From Flavobacteriales bacterium (GTDB taxonomy: Bacteria > Bacteroidota > Bacteroidia > Flavobacteriales_F > PHOS-HE28), in the NCBI GenBank assembly GCA_016710685.1, contig JADJVC010000006.1, positions 248,001 through 312,000 on the forward strand: a DNA stretch of 64,000 nucleotides. The letters run 5' to 3'. Below, piece by piece: positions 53,074-62,484 of this stretch. A model generated the notes under the pieces. It was not told the origin of the DNA. It made no database searches and saw nothing but the letters and a program-made list of their open reading frames with translations. Numbering within the stretch: position 1 is the first letter of the stretch; the number at the start of each line of letters is the position of its first letter. Made by a program: the position numbers and the translations under genes.

Positions 53074-54459
53074 ATGTCCTGTACAAGCTGCACTAAAGGT
53101 GCCGACGGTAAGCCCGCCGGTTGTAAGAGCAACGGTTACTGCTCCGACAGCGGCTGCAACAAGCTCGATGTGTTCGATTGGCTTGCTGGCGTGCCACTTC
53201 CCGGCGGCCAAAGCCCTTTCGATGCCGTGGAGGTCCGCTTCAAGAACACACGCAAAGGATTTTACCGCAACGGAAACGCACTTTCACTGCTGCCCGGCGA
53301 CATTGTGACCGTGGAAGCTTCCAGCGGCTACGACGTGGGCGTGGTGACCATTGCCGGAGAGCTTGTGCGGGCGCAGATGCAGCGCAAAAGCGCCAACACG
53401 GATACCTATGAGCTGCGGAAGGTGCTGCGCAAAAGCACACAGGAGGACATTGACATTTGGCATGCTTCGCGCAAGCTGGAAGACGAGACCATGTTCGCGG
53501 CACGCAAGCTCTGCGGCGAGCAACGGTTGGACATGAAGGTGAGCGACGTGGAGTACCAAGGCGACGGCACCCGCGCCACCTTCTATTACATGGCTGAAGA
53601 GCGCATCGACTTCCGTGAGCTGCTGCGGAAAATGAGCGATCGTTTCAAGGTGCGCGTGGACATGAAGCAGCTCGGCGCGCGGCAGGAAGCCGGGCGTATT
53701 GGCGGCATCGGCAGCTGCGGACGTGAATTGTGCTGCAGCACTTGGCTTACCGACCTGCGCACCGTAAGCACTAGCGCGGCGCGTTACCAGCAGTTGGCAC
53801 TCAATCCCCAAAAGCTCGCCGGCCAGTGCGGCAAGTTGAAGTGCTGTCTCAACTACGAGCTGGACATGTACATCGAGGCGATCAAAAGCTATCCCAGCGC
53901 CAACGCGAAGTTGAAGACGAAGCAAGGCACGGGCATGCACATGAAGACCGACATCTTCGGCGAGAAGATGTGGTACATTTTCAAAATGCCCGGCAGTCCC
54001 GTGGTAATGGCCGGTTTCCCTGTGGAAACCGTGCGCGACATCCTCGCACAGAACAAGCTGGGCGAAGTGCCTGATGTGGACCTCCACATGGCCGATGTAC
54101 CCGAACCCGCCAAGGCCAGCGACCTGCCGGAAACGGACTACGGCAACGTGAGCGACGGCGCTGAAGAGCTTTCCCGCTTCGATACCAAGATCAAGCAAGG
54201 CGGTAAAAAGCGTGGACGTGGCGGAAAGCGCAAGCCGGGTTCCGGCGAAAGACCTCAAGGACAAGGGGACCGTCCAAAAAGCCAAGGCGACCGGCCCAGG
54301 GGCCAGGGTGGCGAAAGGCCTAAAGCCACTGCTCCCAAAGCCGAAGGTGCTTCCAAAGATCAGCAGGGGGGAGGCCGTGGAAGAAACAAGCGCCGCAGAG
54401 GCCCGCGCCCCGATGGGAAACCGCGTACCGGCGGTGCGCCAAAGCCCGGCACCGCGTGA
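53074..54459 (+). CDS. ricT: PSP1-domain protein RicT (YaaT-like)
   Basis: The 461-residue protein has cysteines at the start (MSCTSCTKGADGKPAGCKS), then the PSP1 core (FDAVEVRFKNTRKGFYRN, VEASSGYDVGVV, FFYYM-type strand) and the cysteine-rich RIGGIGSCGRELCCSTWL and LAGQCGKLKCCLNYE that bind Fe-S in Bacillus. The tail of 100 or so residues is low in complexity, rich in K, R, G, P and Q. In Bacillus the RicT-containing complex promotes RNA maturation by RNase Y. In Bacteroidota it is regularly next to gldH and a PBP1A, as here. Confidence 0.88.
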   Translation: MSCTSCTKGADGKPAGCKSNGYCSDSGCNKLDVFDWLAGVPLPGGQSPFDAVEVRFKNTRKGFYRNGNALSLLPGDIVTVEASSGYDVGVVTIAGELVRAQMQRKSANTDTYELRKVLRKSTQEDIDIWHASRKLEDETMFAARKLCGEQRLDMKVSDVEYQGDGTRATFYYMAEERIDFRELLRKMSDRFKVRVDMKQLGARQEAGRIGGIGSCGRELCCSTWLTDLRTVSTSAARYQQLALNPQKLAGQCGKLKCCLNYELDMYIEAIKSYPSANAKLKTKQGTGMHMKTDIFGEKMWYIFKMPGSPVVMAGFPVETVRDILAQNKLGEVPDVDLHMADVPEPAKASDLPETDYGNVSDGAEELSRFDTKIKQGGKKRGRGGKRKPGSGERPQGQGDRPKSQGDRPRGQGGERPKATAPKAEGASKDQQGGGRGRNKRRRGPRPDGKPRTGGAPKPGTA

Positions 54460-54935
54460 AAACCCACATCCTTGCATTGGCCGTTTTGCTGCTCGCCGGA
54501 TGTTCCGGTGCAGTGGTCTTTCAAGCGGATATCCCCGTGCCCAACGGGGAATGGGACCGCACTTGGAAACCGGAGTTCGCGTTCGATATTCAAGATACCA
54601 TTTCGCAGCGTGATATCTACTTGGACATTCGCCACACCGGCGATTATCCCTTCAGCAACATCTACGTCTTCGCAACGCTTACAGGGCCACAAGGCCATAC
54701 GCTTACCGACACCGTGGAATGCACCCTCGCGGACCCCACCGGGCGATGGTACGGCAAGGGCGCCGGCTTTATCCACAGCGACCGGGTACAGGCCCATGTG
54801 CTTTACCGCATGCGCAATACCTTCCCGGCATCCGGGCGTTATACCATCGCTTTGGAACAGGCGATGCGCACTGAAAAGCTCACGGGTGTTATCGATGTGG
54901 GCATCAGCATTGAAGCCTCCGCAACACGCAAGTAG
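54456..54935 (+). CDS. gldH: gliding motility lipoprotein GldH
   Basis: The 159-residue lipoprotein (MKTHILALAVLLLAGCSG) has the GldH pattern: FQADIPVPNGEWDRTWKPEFAFDI, DIYLDIRHTGDYPFSNIYVF, and GFIHSDRVQAHVLYRM. GldH is needed for gliding in Flavobacterium johnsoniae, but homologs occur in non-gliding Bacteroidota. The start codon is GTG, overlapping the ricT stop (GTGA), so the two are coupled. pbp1A follows eight bases later. Confidence 0.87.
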   Translation: MKTHILALAVLLLAGCSGAVVFQADIPVPNGEWDRTWKPEFAFDIQDTISQRDIYLDIRHTGDYPFSNIYVFATLTGPQGHTLTDTVECTLADPTGRWYGKGAGFIHSDRVQAHVLYRMRNTFPASGRYTIALEQAMRTEKLTGVIDVGISIEASATRK

Positions 54936-54943
54936 TCCACCGC

Positions 54944-57382
54944 ATGGCAACAGCTAATAAGGCATCGAAAAAGTCGGGTAAGTCCCGGCGGTGGACGTGG
55001 TGGTGGGCCTTGGTGCTTGCCCCGGTCTTCGGCTTGTTGGCCATGCTGCTTTTTGCCGCTTCCAGCAAGGACCTGCCCGGCACCTCGGAACTGCAAAACC
55101 CACGCAGCGACCTTGCCACAGCCGTGCTCTTCAGCGATGGCAGCCTCATGGGCCAGTACTACCGCGAAAACCGCATTCCGGTCGACTACGAGCACATCAA
55201 CCCGTGGGTGAGCAAAGCGCTGGTGGCCACGGAGGATGAACGCTTCCGGTCACACAGTGGAATCGACGTACGCGGCACCCTGCGGGCCGCTGTTTACCTC
55301 GGTAAGCGGGGAGGGGCCAGCACCATCACTCAGCAGCTTGCCAAAATGCTTTTCCACGATGCCCGGCGCGACATCGTGGGCCGCGTTTTCCAGAAATTCC
55401 AAGAGTGGATCATCTCCGCACGGCTGGAACGCGAGTACACCAAGGACGAGATCATTGCCATGTACCTCAACCGCTTCGACTGGATCAATCAAGCGGTAGG
55501 CATCAATTCTGCTGCGCGCGTCTATTTCAACACTAGCCCCGATTCGCTTCGTCTGGAACAGGCCGCCATGCTGGTGGGCATGTGCAAAAACCCCGCGCTC
55601 TTCAACCCGTTGCGCCGACCCGACACCACGCTCACCCGCCGCATGGTGGTGCTGGACCAAATGCGCCGCAACGGCTTCATCACTACACAGGTCTACGATT
55701 CCGTTAAAACGCTTCCGCTCGGCTTGCAATTCCAACGCATCGATCACACCGAAGGGCCTGCTCCTTACTTGCGGGAAACACTGCGCGACGAACTGCAAAA
55801 ACTGCTCGCGGAAAAAGACCCCAAGACCGGTAAATACCACTACGCCAAGCCCGATGGATCTCCTTACGACATTTATACGGATGGCCTGAAGGTGTACACC
55901 ACCATAGACCGCCGCATGCAGCATGATGCCGAGTTCGCCGTGCGCGAACACCTCGGCACCGAACTCCAAAAACAATTCTGGAAGGATCTTAAAAACAAGA
56001 AAAACGAACCCTTCGATTGGCGTGTTTCAAAAGAGGAAGTGGAAGGCATCATGAATTCAGCGCGTAAGCGCAGTGACCGCTATAAAACCTTGGTCGGGAA
56101 GCTCTGCCCCAACTGCCACCGCCCGGCGGCCTACATTGTAAAGGCGAAGCACGATGGCAAAGAGGAGTTCCATTGCGATCCGGCAAAAGGCGGTTGCGAC
56201 ACGTGGTGGCCCGTGCTGAACGAGGCGGGTATCGCGAAGCAATTCGAGACGCCTGTTAAAATGCACGTATTCAGCTGGCACGGCGATGTGGACACGCTGC
56301 TCTCGCCCAACGACAGCATCCGCTACTACAAATCATTCCTGCAAAGCGGTTTGCTCAGCATGGACCCGCACACCGGCTTCATCAAAGCCTGGGTGGGCGG
56401 CATTGACTATAAGCACTTCCAATACGATCACGTCGCCAGTGCGCGCAGGCAGGTGGGTTCCACCTTCAAGCCTTTCGTGTATGCTACCGCGATCCGCGAG
56501 GGTCTGCAACCCTGCTTGGAGCTGCCCAACCAAAAAACCTGCTTCGATATGCCACCCGGCCAACCGGATTGGTGCCCGAAAAACAGCGATGACCATTACG
56601 GCGGAATGGTAACTGTGAAATACGCATTGGCCAATTCCATGAATACCATCACCGCGTGGTTGATGAAGCAGTACGGCCCCCGTTCCGTGATCTCCCTTGC
56701 GCGCCACATGGGCGTTGAAAGCCCCATGGAACCCGTGCCCTCGCTCTGCCTCGGCGTGGCCGATCTCACGCTGATGGAAATGACCGGCGCCTTTTCCACG
56801 TTCGCCAACGACGGGGTCTACATCAAGCCGGTGGCCTATACGCGCATCGAGGACAAGAACGGCAACACCGTGTTCGATGTGGTGCCACAGACTGAGGAAG
56901 CACTGGACCCCCGCACTTCCTACATCATGCTGCAACTGCTGAAGGGCGTGGTGGACGGTGCCTACAACCCCAGCACCGGCCGCACTTCCGGCACCGGCAT
57001 GCGTTTGCGCATGGGCTGGGGCAACCGCGCCAAATACGGCAACATCAAGTACCCCACCGCGGGCAAAACCGGCACCACGCAGAACAATAGCGATGGCTGG
57101 TTCATCGGCATCACGCCGGACCTGGTTACGGGCGTATGGACCGGAGCCGACGACCGCAGCGTGCGCTTTGCCAGTACAGCGCTGGGCCAAGGTGCCAACA
57201 TGGCGCTGCCGATTTACGGCTACTATATGAACGGTATCTATGCCGATTCAACCATCACCATAAGCCGCGGCGATTTCGCAAGACCGGCCGATGTGGGTGA
57301 CCTGGACTTGAATTGCTTAGGCAAGGACAGGTCCAACGTTCCTCTTTTCGAAGAGAATAAGGATGGGCCTACTTGGGAGTAG
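54944..57382 (+). CDS. penicillin-binding protein 1A (bifunctional transglycosylase/transpeptidase) with a zinc-ribbon-like insertion
   Basis: The 812-residue protein has an N-terminal membrane anchor, the GT51 transglycosylase (catalytic Glu97 in VATEDERFRSHSG, then RGGASTITQQLAK), and the transpeptidase domain with Ser506 in VGSTFKPF, a SMNT motif and KTGTT (Lys708). It polymerises and cross-links peptidoglycan at the inner membrane. Between the two catalytic domains is an extra segment with CPNC (Cys388, Cys391), then Cys411 and Cys418 (FHCDPAKGGC), laid out like a zinc ribbon. It is the last gene of the ricT-gldH operon and is followed by a palindromic repeat. Confidence 0.94.
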   Translation: MATANKASKKSGKSRRWTWWWALVLAPVFGLLAMLLFAASSKDLPGTSELQNPRSDLATAVLFSDGSLMGQYYRENRIPVDYEHINPWVSKALVATEDERFRSHSGIDVRGTLRAAVYLGKRGGASTITQQLAKMLFHDARRDIVGRVFQKFQEWIISARLEREYTKDEIIAMYLNRFDWINQAVGINSAARVYFNTSPDSLRLEQAAMLVGMCKNPALFNPLRRPDTTLTRRMVVLDQMRRNGFITTQVYDSVKTLPLGLQFQRIDHTEGPAPYLRETLRDELQKLLAEKDPKTGKYHYAKPDGSPYDIYTDGLKVYTTIDRRMQHDAEFAVREHLGTELQKQFWKDLKNKKNEPFDWRVSKEEVEGIMNSARKRSDRYKTLVGKLCPNCHRPAAYIVKAKHDGKEEFHCDPAKGGCDTWWPVLNEAGIAKQFETPVKMHVFSWHGDVDTLLSPNDSIRYYKSFLQSGLLSMDPHTGFIKAWVGGIDYKHFQYDHVASARRQVGSTFKPFVYATAIREGLQPCLELPNQKTCFDMPPGQPDWCPKNSDDHYGGMVTVKYALANSMNTITAWLMKQYGPRSVISLARHMGVESPMEPVPSLCLGVADLTLMEMTGAFSTFANDGVYIKPVAYTRIEDKNGNTVFDVVPQTEEALDPRTSYIMLQLLKGVVDGAYNPSTGRTSGTGMRLRMGWGNRAKYGNIKYPTAGKTGTTQNNSDGWFIGITPDLVTGVWTGADDRSVRFASTALGQGANMALPIYGYYMNGIYADSTITISRGDFARPADVGDLDLNCLGKDRSNVPLFEENKDGPTWE

Positions 57383-57385
57383 ATG

Positions 57386-57454
57386 GCTGATTGCTAATTG
57401 CTGATTCCTAATTCCGTCAAGCCGCGTCGGCAGAATTAGCAATCAGCAATTAGC
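57386..57454. repeat. dispersed palindromic repeat, copy 2 (GCTGATTGC family)
   Basis: It begins GCTGATTGCTAATTGC, has AGCCGCGTCGGC in the middle (the reverse complement of the core at 6369-6444), and ends with the inverted AGCAATCAGCAATTAGC. It lies four bases after the pbp1A stop, between convergent genes. Confidence 0.75.
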
Positions 57455-57461
57455 GATCTCA

Positions 57462-58343
57462 TCAAACATATCTGCGAAGCACCTCGGATACCTTTTCCGA
57501 ATACCCACCGCCGAACAAGTTGAGGTGAACCAACAGCGGATACAACCGGCACAAATCCATGCGGCCTTCCCAGCCCGGTTCCAGCGGCCATTCGTTGTTG
57601 TACGCAACTAAAAAATCCGGACCGATGCCGCCGAAAAGTCCGGCCATTGCCACGTCCATTTCGCGGTGCCCGTAATACGCAGCAGGGTCCACCACCACTA
57701 CGCCGTCCGCTGTGTTCAGTGCGTTGCCGTGCCACAGGTCGCCGTGGAGCAACGCCGGTTTTTCCTGCGGAAGCAGATCGGGAAGTGCCGCATACAGCCG
57801 CTCGAAACGCAGCACATCACCGTCGTTAATGCGTTGGTGGTCTCGGGCCATGCGCACCAGCGGGGCCAAGCGATGTTGCATGAAGAAGGTTGTCCAATCG
57901 GCAGTGGGCGTGTTGTCTTGCGGAAGCAGCCCGATCCAGTTGTTCCGGTCCAAGCCGTAGAGCGGTTGTGAATGCCGGTGCTGTTTGGCCAAGCCGCGGC
58001 CCAATGCGGCATCCGCTTCCGCAGTCCAAGCTTTTGTGGTGATGAATTCCAGCAATAACCAAGCGGTTCCATCGGCTTCGCCAGTGGCGATCACCTTGGG
58101 CGTGCGCGGTTCCTTGGCGTTGGCCAACAAGGCCAAGTCGGCAGCTTCGGCAACGAAGCGCGAAGGATGCCGGTCGGCGGCATTGGTCTTCAGGAAGAAG
58201 CGCCCCGCTGATGTTTCCAGCGCCCAAGCATCGTTGATGCTTACGCCGGACAAAGACTTCGCATCGCGGACCTGCACGGCATTGCCGAGTTGGGCTTTCA
58301 GTTCGGCTTCCACGTTGGTGATCACTTCCGCGTTCAGGTCCAT
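57462..58343 (-). CDS. fructosamine/ketosamine-3-kinase family protein
   Basis: The 293-residue protein of the APH-like kinase fold has GRFFLKTN (ATP-binding Lys), HPSRFVAEAADLALLA, the catalytic loop HGDLWHGNAL and the metal-binding motif DPAAYYGHREMDVAM. Ketosamine kinases repair sugar-glycated amines; the bacterial role is less clear. It converges with pbp1A, with a repeat between. Confidence 0.9.
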   Translation of the reverse strand: MDLNAEVITNVEAELKAQLGNAVQVRDAKSLSGVSINDAWALETSAGRFFLKTNAADRHPSRFVAEAADLALLANAKEPRTPKVIATGEADGTAWLLLEFITTKAWTAEADAALGRGLAKQHRHSQPLYGLDRNNWIGLLPQDNTPTADWTTFFMQHRLAPLVRMARDHQRINDGDVLRFERLYAALPDLLPQEKPALLHGDLWHGNALNTADGVVVVDPAAYYGHREMDVAMAGLFGGIGPDFLVAYNNEWPLEPGWEGRMDLCRLYPLLVHLNLFGGGYSEKVSEVLRRYV

Positions 58344-58454
58344 GCTGCAAAGGAACGGCTTCGAAAAGTGGTTTGTCGTTGCGGAATCAAACCGGAATAT
58401 GAGAGCCGAACAAGACTTTTTCCCGGCCCTGTCTTTTTCCGAAGGGGAATTTCT

Positions 58455-58462
58455 TATTTTTG
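58455..58462 (+). promoter_or_regulatory. -7 box TATTTTTG of tRNA-Ala
   Basis: An exact TAnnTTTG match ten bases before the tRNA. A -33 TTG is not obvious. Confidence 0.55.
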
Positions 58463-58471
58463 CGGCAGATT

Positions 58472-58545
58472 GGGGGATTAGCTCAGCTGGCTAGAGCGTT
58501 TGCATGGCATGCAAGAGGTCATCGGTTCGACTCCGATATTCTCCA
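58472..58545 (+). tRNA. tRNA-Ala (GGC)
   Basis: The 74-nt cloverleaf has acceptor GGGGGAT/ATTCTCC with G-U pairs, D arm GCTCAGCTGGCTAGAGC, anticodon loop ATGGCAT (GGC), T arm ATCGG-TTCGACT-CCGAT and no encoded CCA. Confidence 0.94.
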
Positions 58546-58548
58546 CGG

Positions 58549-58578
58549 AAGGCGGCTCATTGAGCCGCCTTCGCTTTT
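58549..58578 (+). terminator. terminator of tRNA-Ala
   Basis: AAGGCGGCTC and GAGCCGCCTT form a perfect 10-bp stem with a 3-base loop, followed by CGCTTTTT. Confidence 0.9.
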
Positions 58579-58633
58579 TCAGGACACGCGTACTCGCGTT
58601 TTTCGCGAGTGTGTTTGCAGCCCCATTCCTCGC

Positions 58634-59995
58634 TCACCCGAACAACTGCCCAAGCACCTCATCCACACGCCCAACTTGGATCACCTCAATGCCGGGCTTG
58701 GCGGGCAAACCCTTGGTGCCGCGCGGAATGAAAATGCGCGAGAAACCCAGCTTGGCCGCTTCCGCGATGCGCTGTTCGGTGCGCGTTACCGGTCGCACTT
58801 CGCCGGTCAAGCCCACTTCGCCAGCAAAGCAACTGTCCATGGGCACGGGGATGTCCGCGTTGCTGCCCAATACGGCGCACACCACGGCGAGGTCGATGGC
58901 GGGTTCTTCCACCCGGAAGCCGCCTGCGAGGTTAAGGAAGACGTCCTTCTGCCCCAGCCGGAAACCGCAGCGCTTTTCCATTACCGCCAATAGCATGTTG
59001 AGCCGCCGCAGGTCGAAGCCGGTGGCGCTGCGTTGCGGGGTGCCGTACACGGCGGAGCTCACCAAGGCCTGCACTTCGATCAGCAGGGGCCGCATGCCTT
59101 CCAGCGTGGCCGCTACGCACACGCCGCTAGGCCGTTCACCGCGCTCGCCCAGCAGCACTTGGCTGGGATCTTCCACAACGGCCAGGCCGCTGCCACGCAT
59201 TTCGTAGATGCCCAATTCGTTGGTGCTGCCGAAGCGGTTTTTCAGTGGGCGCAGCAGCCGGAACGCATGGTCGCGGTCGCCTTCGAACTGCAGCACGCAA
59301 TCCACCATGTGCTCCAGCACTTTCGGCCCGGCGATGGCGCCGTCTTTGGTGATGTGGCCGATCAGCACCATCGGCACGCCCTTGGCCTTGGCAAAGCGCA
59401 TGAGCTCGCTGGTGCATTCACGCACTTGCCCTACGCTGCCGGGGCTGGCGTCCAGCACGGCGGTGTGCAGCGTTTGTATGCTGTCGATCACCACCAAGCC
59501 CGGTTTCAATTCTTCCACGTGGCGCAGAATATTCTGCGTGTTGGTTTCCGTGAGGACGTGGCAGCCGGTGGCGCCGGGTTTTAGGCGTTCGGCGCGCATG
59601 CGCACTTGTTGGGCGCTTTCCTCACCGCTTACGTAAAGGGTGCGCAGCTTGGGCACGTTCAAGGCCGTTTGCAACAGCAAGGTGCTTTTCCCAATTCCGG
59701 GATCGCCGCCCAGCAGGATCAACGAGCCGGGTACTACACCACCGCCCAGCACGCGGTCCAATTCGCGGTCGCCGAGGCTGGCACGTGGGCCACTTTCGGC
59801 GGAAATATCCTCAATGGCCACGGGCCGCTGTTCGGGCTGGCGTAAGCTTGCCAGTGGGCCGCGTTCCTTTACCCGGTCGCGCACTTCTTCCACCAAGGTG
59901 TTCCATTCCTTGCACGTGCCGCATTGCCCCAGCCACTGCGCGTGGACGGCACCGCAGTTTTGGCAAACGAATTGCGACCGGACTTTAGCGGACAT
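58634..59995 (-). CDS. radA: DNA repair protein RadA
   Basis: The 453-residue protein has the zinc finger (CQNCG.. and CGTCKEW; Cys11, 14, 25, 28), Walker A GGDPGIGKST (96-105), the KNRFGSTNELGIYEM motif that defines RadA, and a C-terminal Lon-like domain (IPVPMDSCFAGEVGLTGEVRPV). It drives branch migration in recombination. It overlaps rfaE2 by 11 bases and is the last gene of the panC operon. Confidence 0.96.
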   Translation of the reverse strand: MSAKVRSQFVCQNCGAVHAQWLGQCGTCKEWNTLVEEVRDRVKERGPLASLRQPEQRPVAIEDISAESGPRASLGDRELDRVLGGGVVPGSLILLGGDPGIGKSTLLLQTALNVPKLRTLYVSGEESAQQVRMRAERLKPGATGCHVLTETNTQNILRHVEELKPGLVVIDSIQTLHTAVLDASPGSVGQVRECTSELMRFAKAKGVPMVLIGHITKDGAIAGPKVLEHMVDCVLQFEGDRDHAFRLLRPLKNRFGSTNELGIYEMRGSGLAVVEDPSQVLLGERGERPSGVCVAATLEGMRPLLIEVQALVSSAVYGTPQRSATGFDLRRLNMLLAVMEKRCGFRLGQKDVFLNLAGGFRVEEPAIDLAVVCAVLGSNADIPVPMDSCFAGEVGLTGEVRPVTRTEQRIAEAAKLGFSRIFIPRGTKGLPAKPGIEVIQVGRVDEVLGQLFG

Positions 59996-60479
59996 TCCGA
60001 ATACGCTCCACTAATTTGGTGGTGGAAAGTCCTTCAACCAATGGCAATGAAAAAACAGTGCCGCCGCGTGCTACCACTACATCGGCACCTACGATCTTGT
60101 CCACCGGCCAATCGCCGCCTTTGGCCAAAATATCGGGCTGCAGCGCGGTGATCAATTCCAAGGGCGTGTCCTCATTGAAGATCACTACCGCGTCCACGCA
60201 ACGTAGCGCCACCAACACGGCGGCACGGTCGGCTTCGTTGTTCAAAGGCCGGTCGTCGCCTTTGCCCAAACGTCTTACGGAAGCATCGCTGTTGAGGCCC
60301 ACCACGAGGCGATGCCCCAAAGCCGCCGCTTCTTGCAGGTAGCTCACATGGCCGCGGTGCAGGATGTCGAACACCCCGTTGGTGAACACGACGCGGTCGC
60401 TTTTCAGGCGCCATGCCTGCACCAAACGTGCTGCTGTAACGGCGTCCAAAATGCGAGTAGGGGGTTCAAGGTGCATCAT
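59985..60479 (-). CDS. heptose-1-phosphate adenylyltransferase (RfaE2-like)
   Basis: The 164-residue nucleotidyltransferase has the signature VVFTNGVFDILHRGHVSYLQEA (HxGH), LVVGLNSDASVRRLGKG and VVIFNEDTPLELI, as in the C-terminal domain of HldE. It would make ADP-glycero-manno-heptose for LPS or other glycans. The kinase half is not here, as expected for the split type. It overlaps the flippase-like gene upstream (ATGATG) and radA downstream. The start giving MMHLEPP is chosen. Confidence 0.9.
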   Translation of the reverse strand: MMHLEPPTRILDAVTAARLVQAWRLKSDRVVFTNGVFDILHRGHVSYLQEAAALGHRLVVGLNSDASVRRLGKGDDRPLNNEADRAAVLVALRCVDAVVIFNEDTPLELITALQPDILAKGGDWPVDKIVGADVVVARGGTVFSLPLVEGLSTTKLVERIRNVR

Positions 60480-61492
60480 GTTGCACTGCGCTGTTTCAGG
60501 GCGAGTAAAAGTAGCGACAACCCGCCGAGCACAATGAGCATCAGCGTTTGCGCAGTCCACAAAAGCCAGCCCATGGCCAACGCATCGGGGTGGATCAAGC
60601 TGTCGCCCTGCATGGGCAAATACACGGAGACGATCAACGCCACGAATGCCGGGTAAACGCCCACGCCGCCTTGCACCAGCACAATGCCGATGGCACCCGC
60701 CACAAAGCCGGCCAATACGCCCGCGAACGGCACGTTGGCCATGGTGGGCAGCGCGAAGAAGCCTAACCAGAACATGCCGACGTAGGCCGCCCAAATGAAC
60801 AAGGTGTGTAGCGCGAAGCCAACCTTGTGCTTCGTGCGCAAAACGGCCTGCAAGCCTTGCCCAAAGCCCCGCAGCAAGTCCATGACACGGGCGCGCAACG
60901 CGGGTTTGGAAAGCACGAAAACGATCCCGGCAACGGCGATGATCGCAACAGCGGCCAGCACCCATGGCCAAACGGGCGACGATGCTTCTTCCGCAGGCCC
61001 CTGCCCAGCGCGGAACGCAGCGATGCGTGCTTTGAACAGGTCCATTTTTTCCAATTGAAGCAGCACGGTGACACCTGCGATCCCCGCCAGGAAAATGAGG
61101 TCCACCGCGCGCTCCGCCAGGATGGTGCCGAAGCCCTGCTCGAAGGGTACTTTTTCCGTGCGGTAGAGTGAAAGTGCCCGCGATGCTTCACCCGCGCGGG
61201 GCAGGAAGAGGTTCATGAAATAGCCCGCCATCACAGCGTGGTAGCAGTCCCAGAAGCCGGGTTTGTAGCCCAATGGCTCCAAGATGTAGCGCCAGCGCCA
61301 TGCCCGGGATACGTGCGCCAGCCAACCCACCAGCGTGGCCAACGCCATCCACCACATGTTGGCGGAGCGGAACGCCGCGAACAATTGCTGGCGCTGCTCC
61401 TCCCCGAGCTGGTCGTAGAAAAAGAAGATGAGCCACACGCCGATCGCCAACGGCACGCCCACTTTCAACACGTTTATCAATCCCTGTTTCAT
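60476..61492 (-). CDS. lysylphosphatidylglycerol synthase TM-region/flippase-like membrane protein
   Basis: The 338-residue protein has about eight membrane helices in the UPF0104/LPG-synthase TM family. Conserved parts are HVSRAWRWRYILEPLGY, GYFMNLFLPRAGEASRALSLYR and GTILAERAVDLIFLAGIAG, with GVGVYPAFVALIVSVYL near the end. The family includes the flippase half of MprF and putative polyprenyl-sugar translocases. Next to rfaE2, a lipid or glycan export role is plausible, but not shown. Confidence 0.88.
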   Translation of the reverse strand: MKQGLINVLKVGVPLAIGVWLIFFFYDQLGEEQRQQLFAAFRSANMWWMALATLVGWLAHVSRAWRWRYILEPLGYKPGFWDCYHAVMAGYFMNLFLPRAGEASRALSLYRTEKVPFEQGFGTILAERAVDLIFLAGIAGVTVLLQLEKMDLFKARIAAFRAGQGPAEEASSPVWPWVLAAVAIIAVAGIVFVLSKPALRARVMDLLRGFGQGLQAVLRTKHKVGFALHTLFIWAAYVGMFWLGFFALPTMANVPFAGVLAGFVAGAIGIVLVQGGVGVYPAFVALIVSVYLPMQGDSLIHPDALAMGWLLWTAQTLMLIVLGGLSLLLLALKQRSAT

Positions 61493-61547
61493 GCAGAAAA
61501 AAGTGATTGGATTGAAAATTTAATGTGGCTAACAAACATCGTTATTA

Positions 61548-62393
61548 TCATTTTGTTAGCGTAATGTTGTCTATCAGCCTCACTGGTCCAAGCCGTGCGG
61601 CCACCAAGGCCACGGCCTCGTCCAAGCCGTTCCAATGTTTTAACGGTTGCAGCGTTTCCGGATGGGCGATGGTGAGGTAGTCCGGTTTCACGGCTTCAAC
61701 CTGCGCCAATACGGCGTTTCCTGCTGCCAAGGCGTCTTCCACGGAAAGCTTGAACGCGGCTTCCGAAATGGCTTGCAAGGCGCGGTACAGTACAGGTGCC
61801 TCCTGCCGTTCGCGTTCGTTCAAGCGGGCGTTGCGGGAGCTTAATGCCAGGCCGTCCGCAGCGCGCACGGTGGGGCAGCCGATGATCTGCAACGGCCAGT
61901 GCAGCTGTTTGGCCGCGCTGCGCACCACGGCGAGCTGCTGCCGGTCTTTCTCTCCGAAATAGGCCACATCGGGGCGCACGAAATGGAGCAAGCGCTCCAC
62001 CACTTGCACCATGCCCATGAAGTGCCCCGGCCGGTGCGCGCCTTCGAGCACCTCGCCCAATGCGCCAAGTTCGAATTTCAACGAGGGTAAGTGCTGAAGC
62101 AGCTCGTTTCCTTCAGGCATCAGCAGCATGTCGCAACCGGAGGCTGCCAGCATTTGGGCATCTTCTTGCGGGTGCCGCGGGTACCGCTCCAAGTCCTTCT
62201 TGTCGTTGAATTGGAGCGGATTCACGTAAACACTGGCCGCCACCACGTCGCATTCGGCCTTGGCCTGCCGCACCAGCGCGAGGTGCCCTTCATGCAACGC
62301 GCCCATGGTGGGCACAAAGCCCACGGACAGGGACTTGTGGCGTTGTTCTGCGCTCCACCGGGTGGCTTGGAGCGGGTCTGAAATATGGTCCAA
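61548..62393 (-). CDS. panC: pantothenate synthetase
   Basis: The enzyme joins pantoate and beta-alanine with ATP. The 281-residue protein has PTMGALHEGHLALV (HIGH-type motif), YVNPLQFNDKKDLERYPR, YFGEKDRQQLAVV and LSSRNARLNE. No ATG is found upstream of the conserved start, so a TTG giving MDHISDPLQ is chosen; this makes the length normal for the family. panD, often adjacent in Bacteroidota, is not present. It is the first gene of a block panC-flippase-rfaE2-radA. Confidence 0.92.
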   Translation of the reverse strand: MDHISDPLQATRWSAEQRHKSLSVGFVPTMGALHEGHLALVRQAKAECDVVAASVYVNPLQFNDKKDLERYPRHPQEDAQMLAASGCDMLLMPEGNELLQHLPSLKFELGALGEVLEGAHRPGHFMGMVQVVERLLHFVRPDVAYFGEKDRQQLAVVRSAAKQLHWPLQIIGCPTVRAADGLALSSRNARLNERERQEAPVLYRALQAISEAAFKLSVEDALAAGNAVLAQVEAVKPDYLTIAHPETLQPLKHWNGLDEAVALVAARLGPVRLIDNITLTK

Positions 62394-62429
62394 ATCAAGA
62401 GGTTGAAGGGGGCCAAACTACGTTGGGCC

Positions 62430-62460
62430 TTGAAATCCGGGAAATTTGTCTATACTTTTG
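62430..62460 (+). promoter_or_regulatory. promoter TTG-N20-TACTTTTG
   Basis: The -33 TTG is at 62430-62432 and the exact -7 box TACTTTTG at 62453-62460. It drives the starch-synthase-like gene with a leader of about 20 bases. Confidence 0.7.
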
Positions 62461-62484
62461 CATCCTTAATCCCATCCCCCGAAC

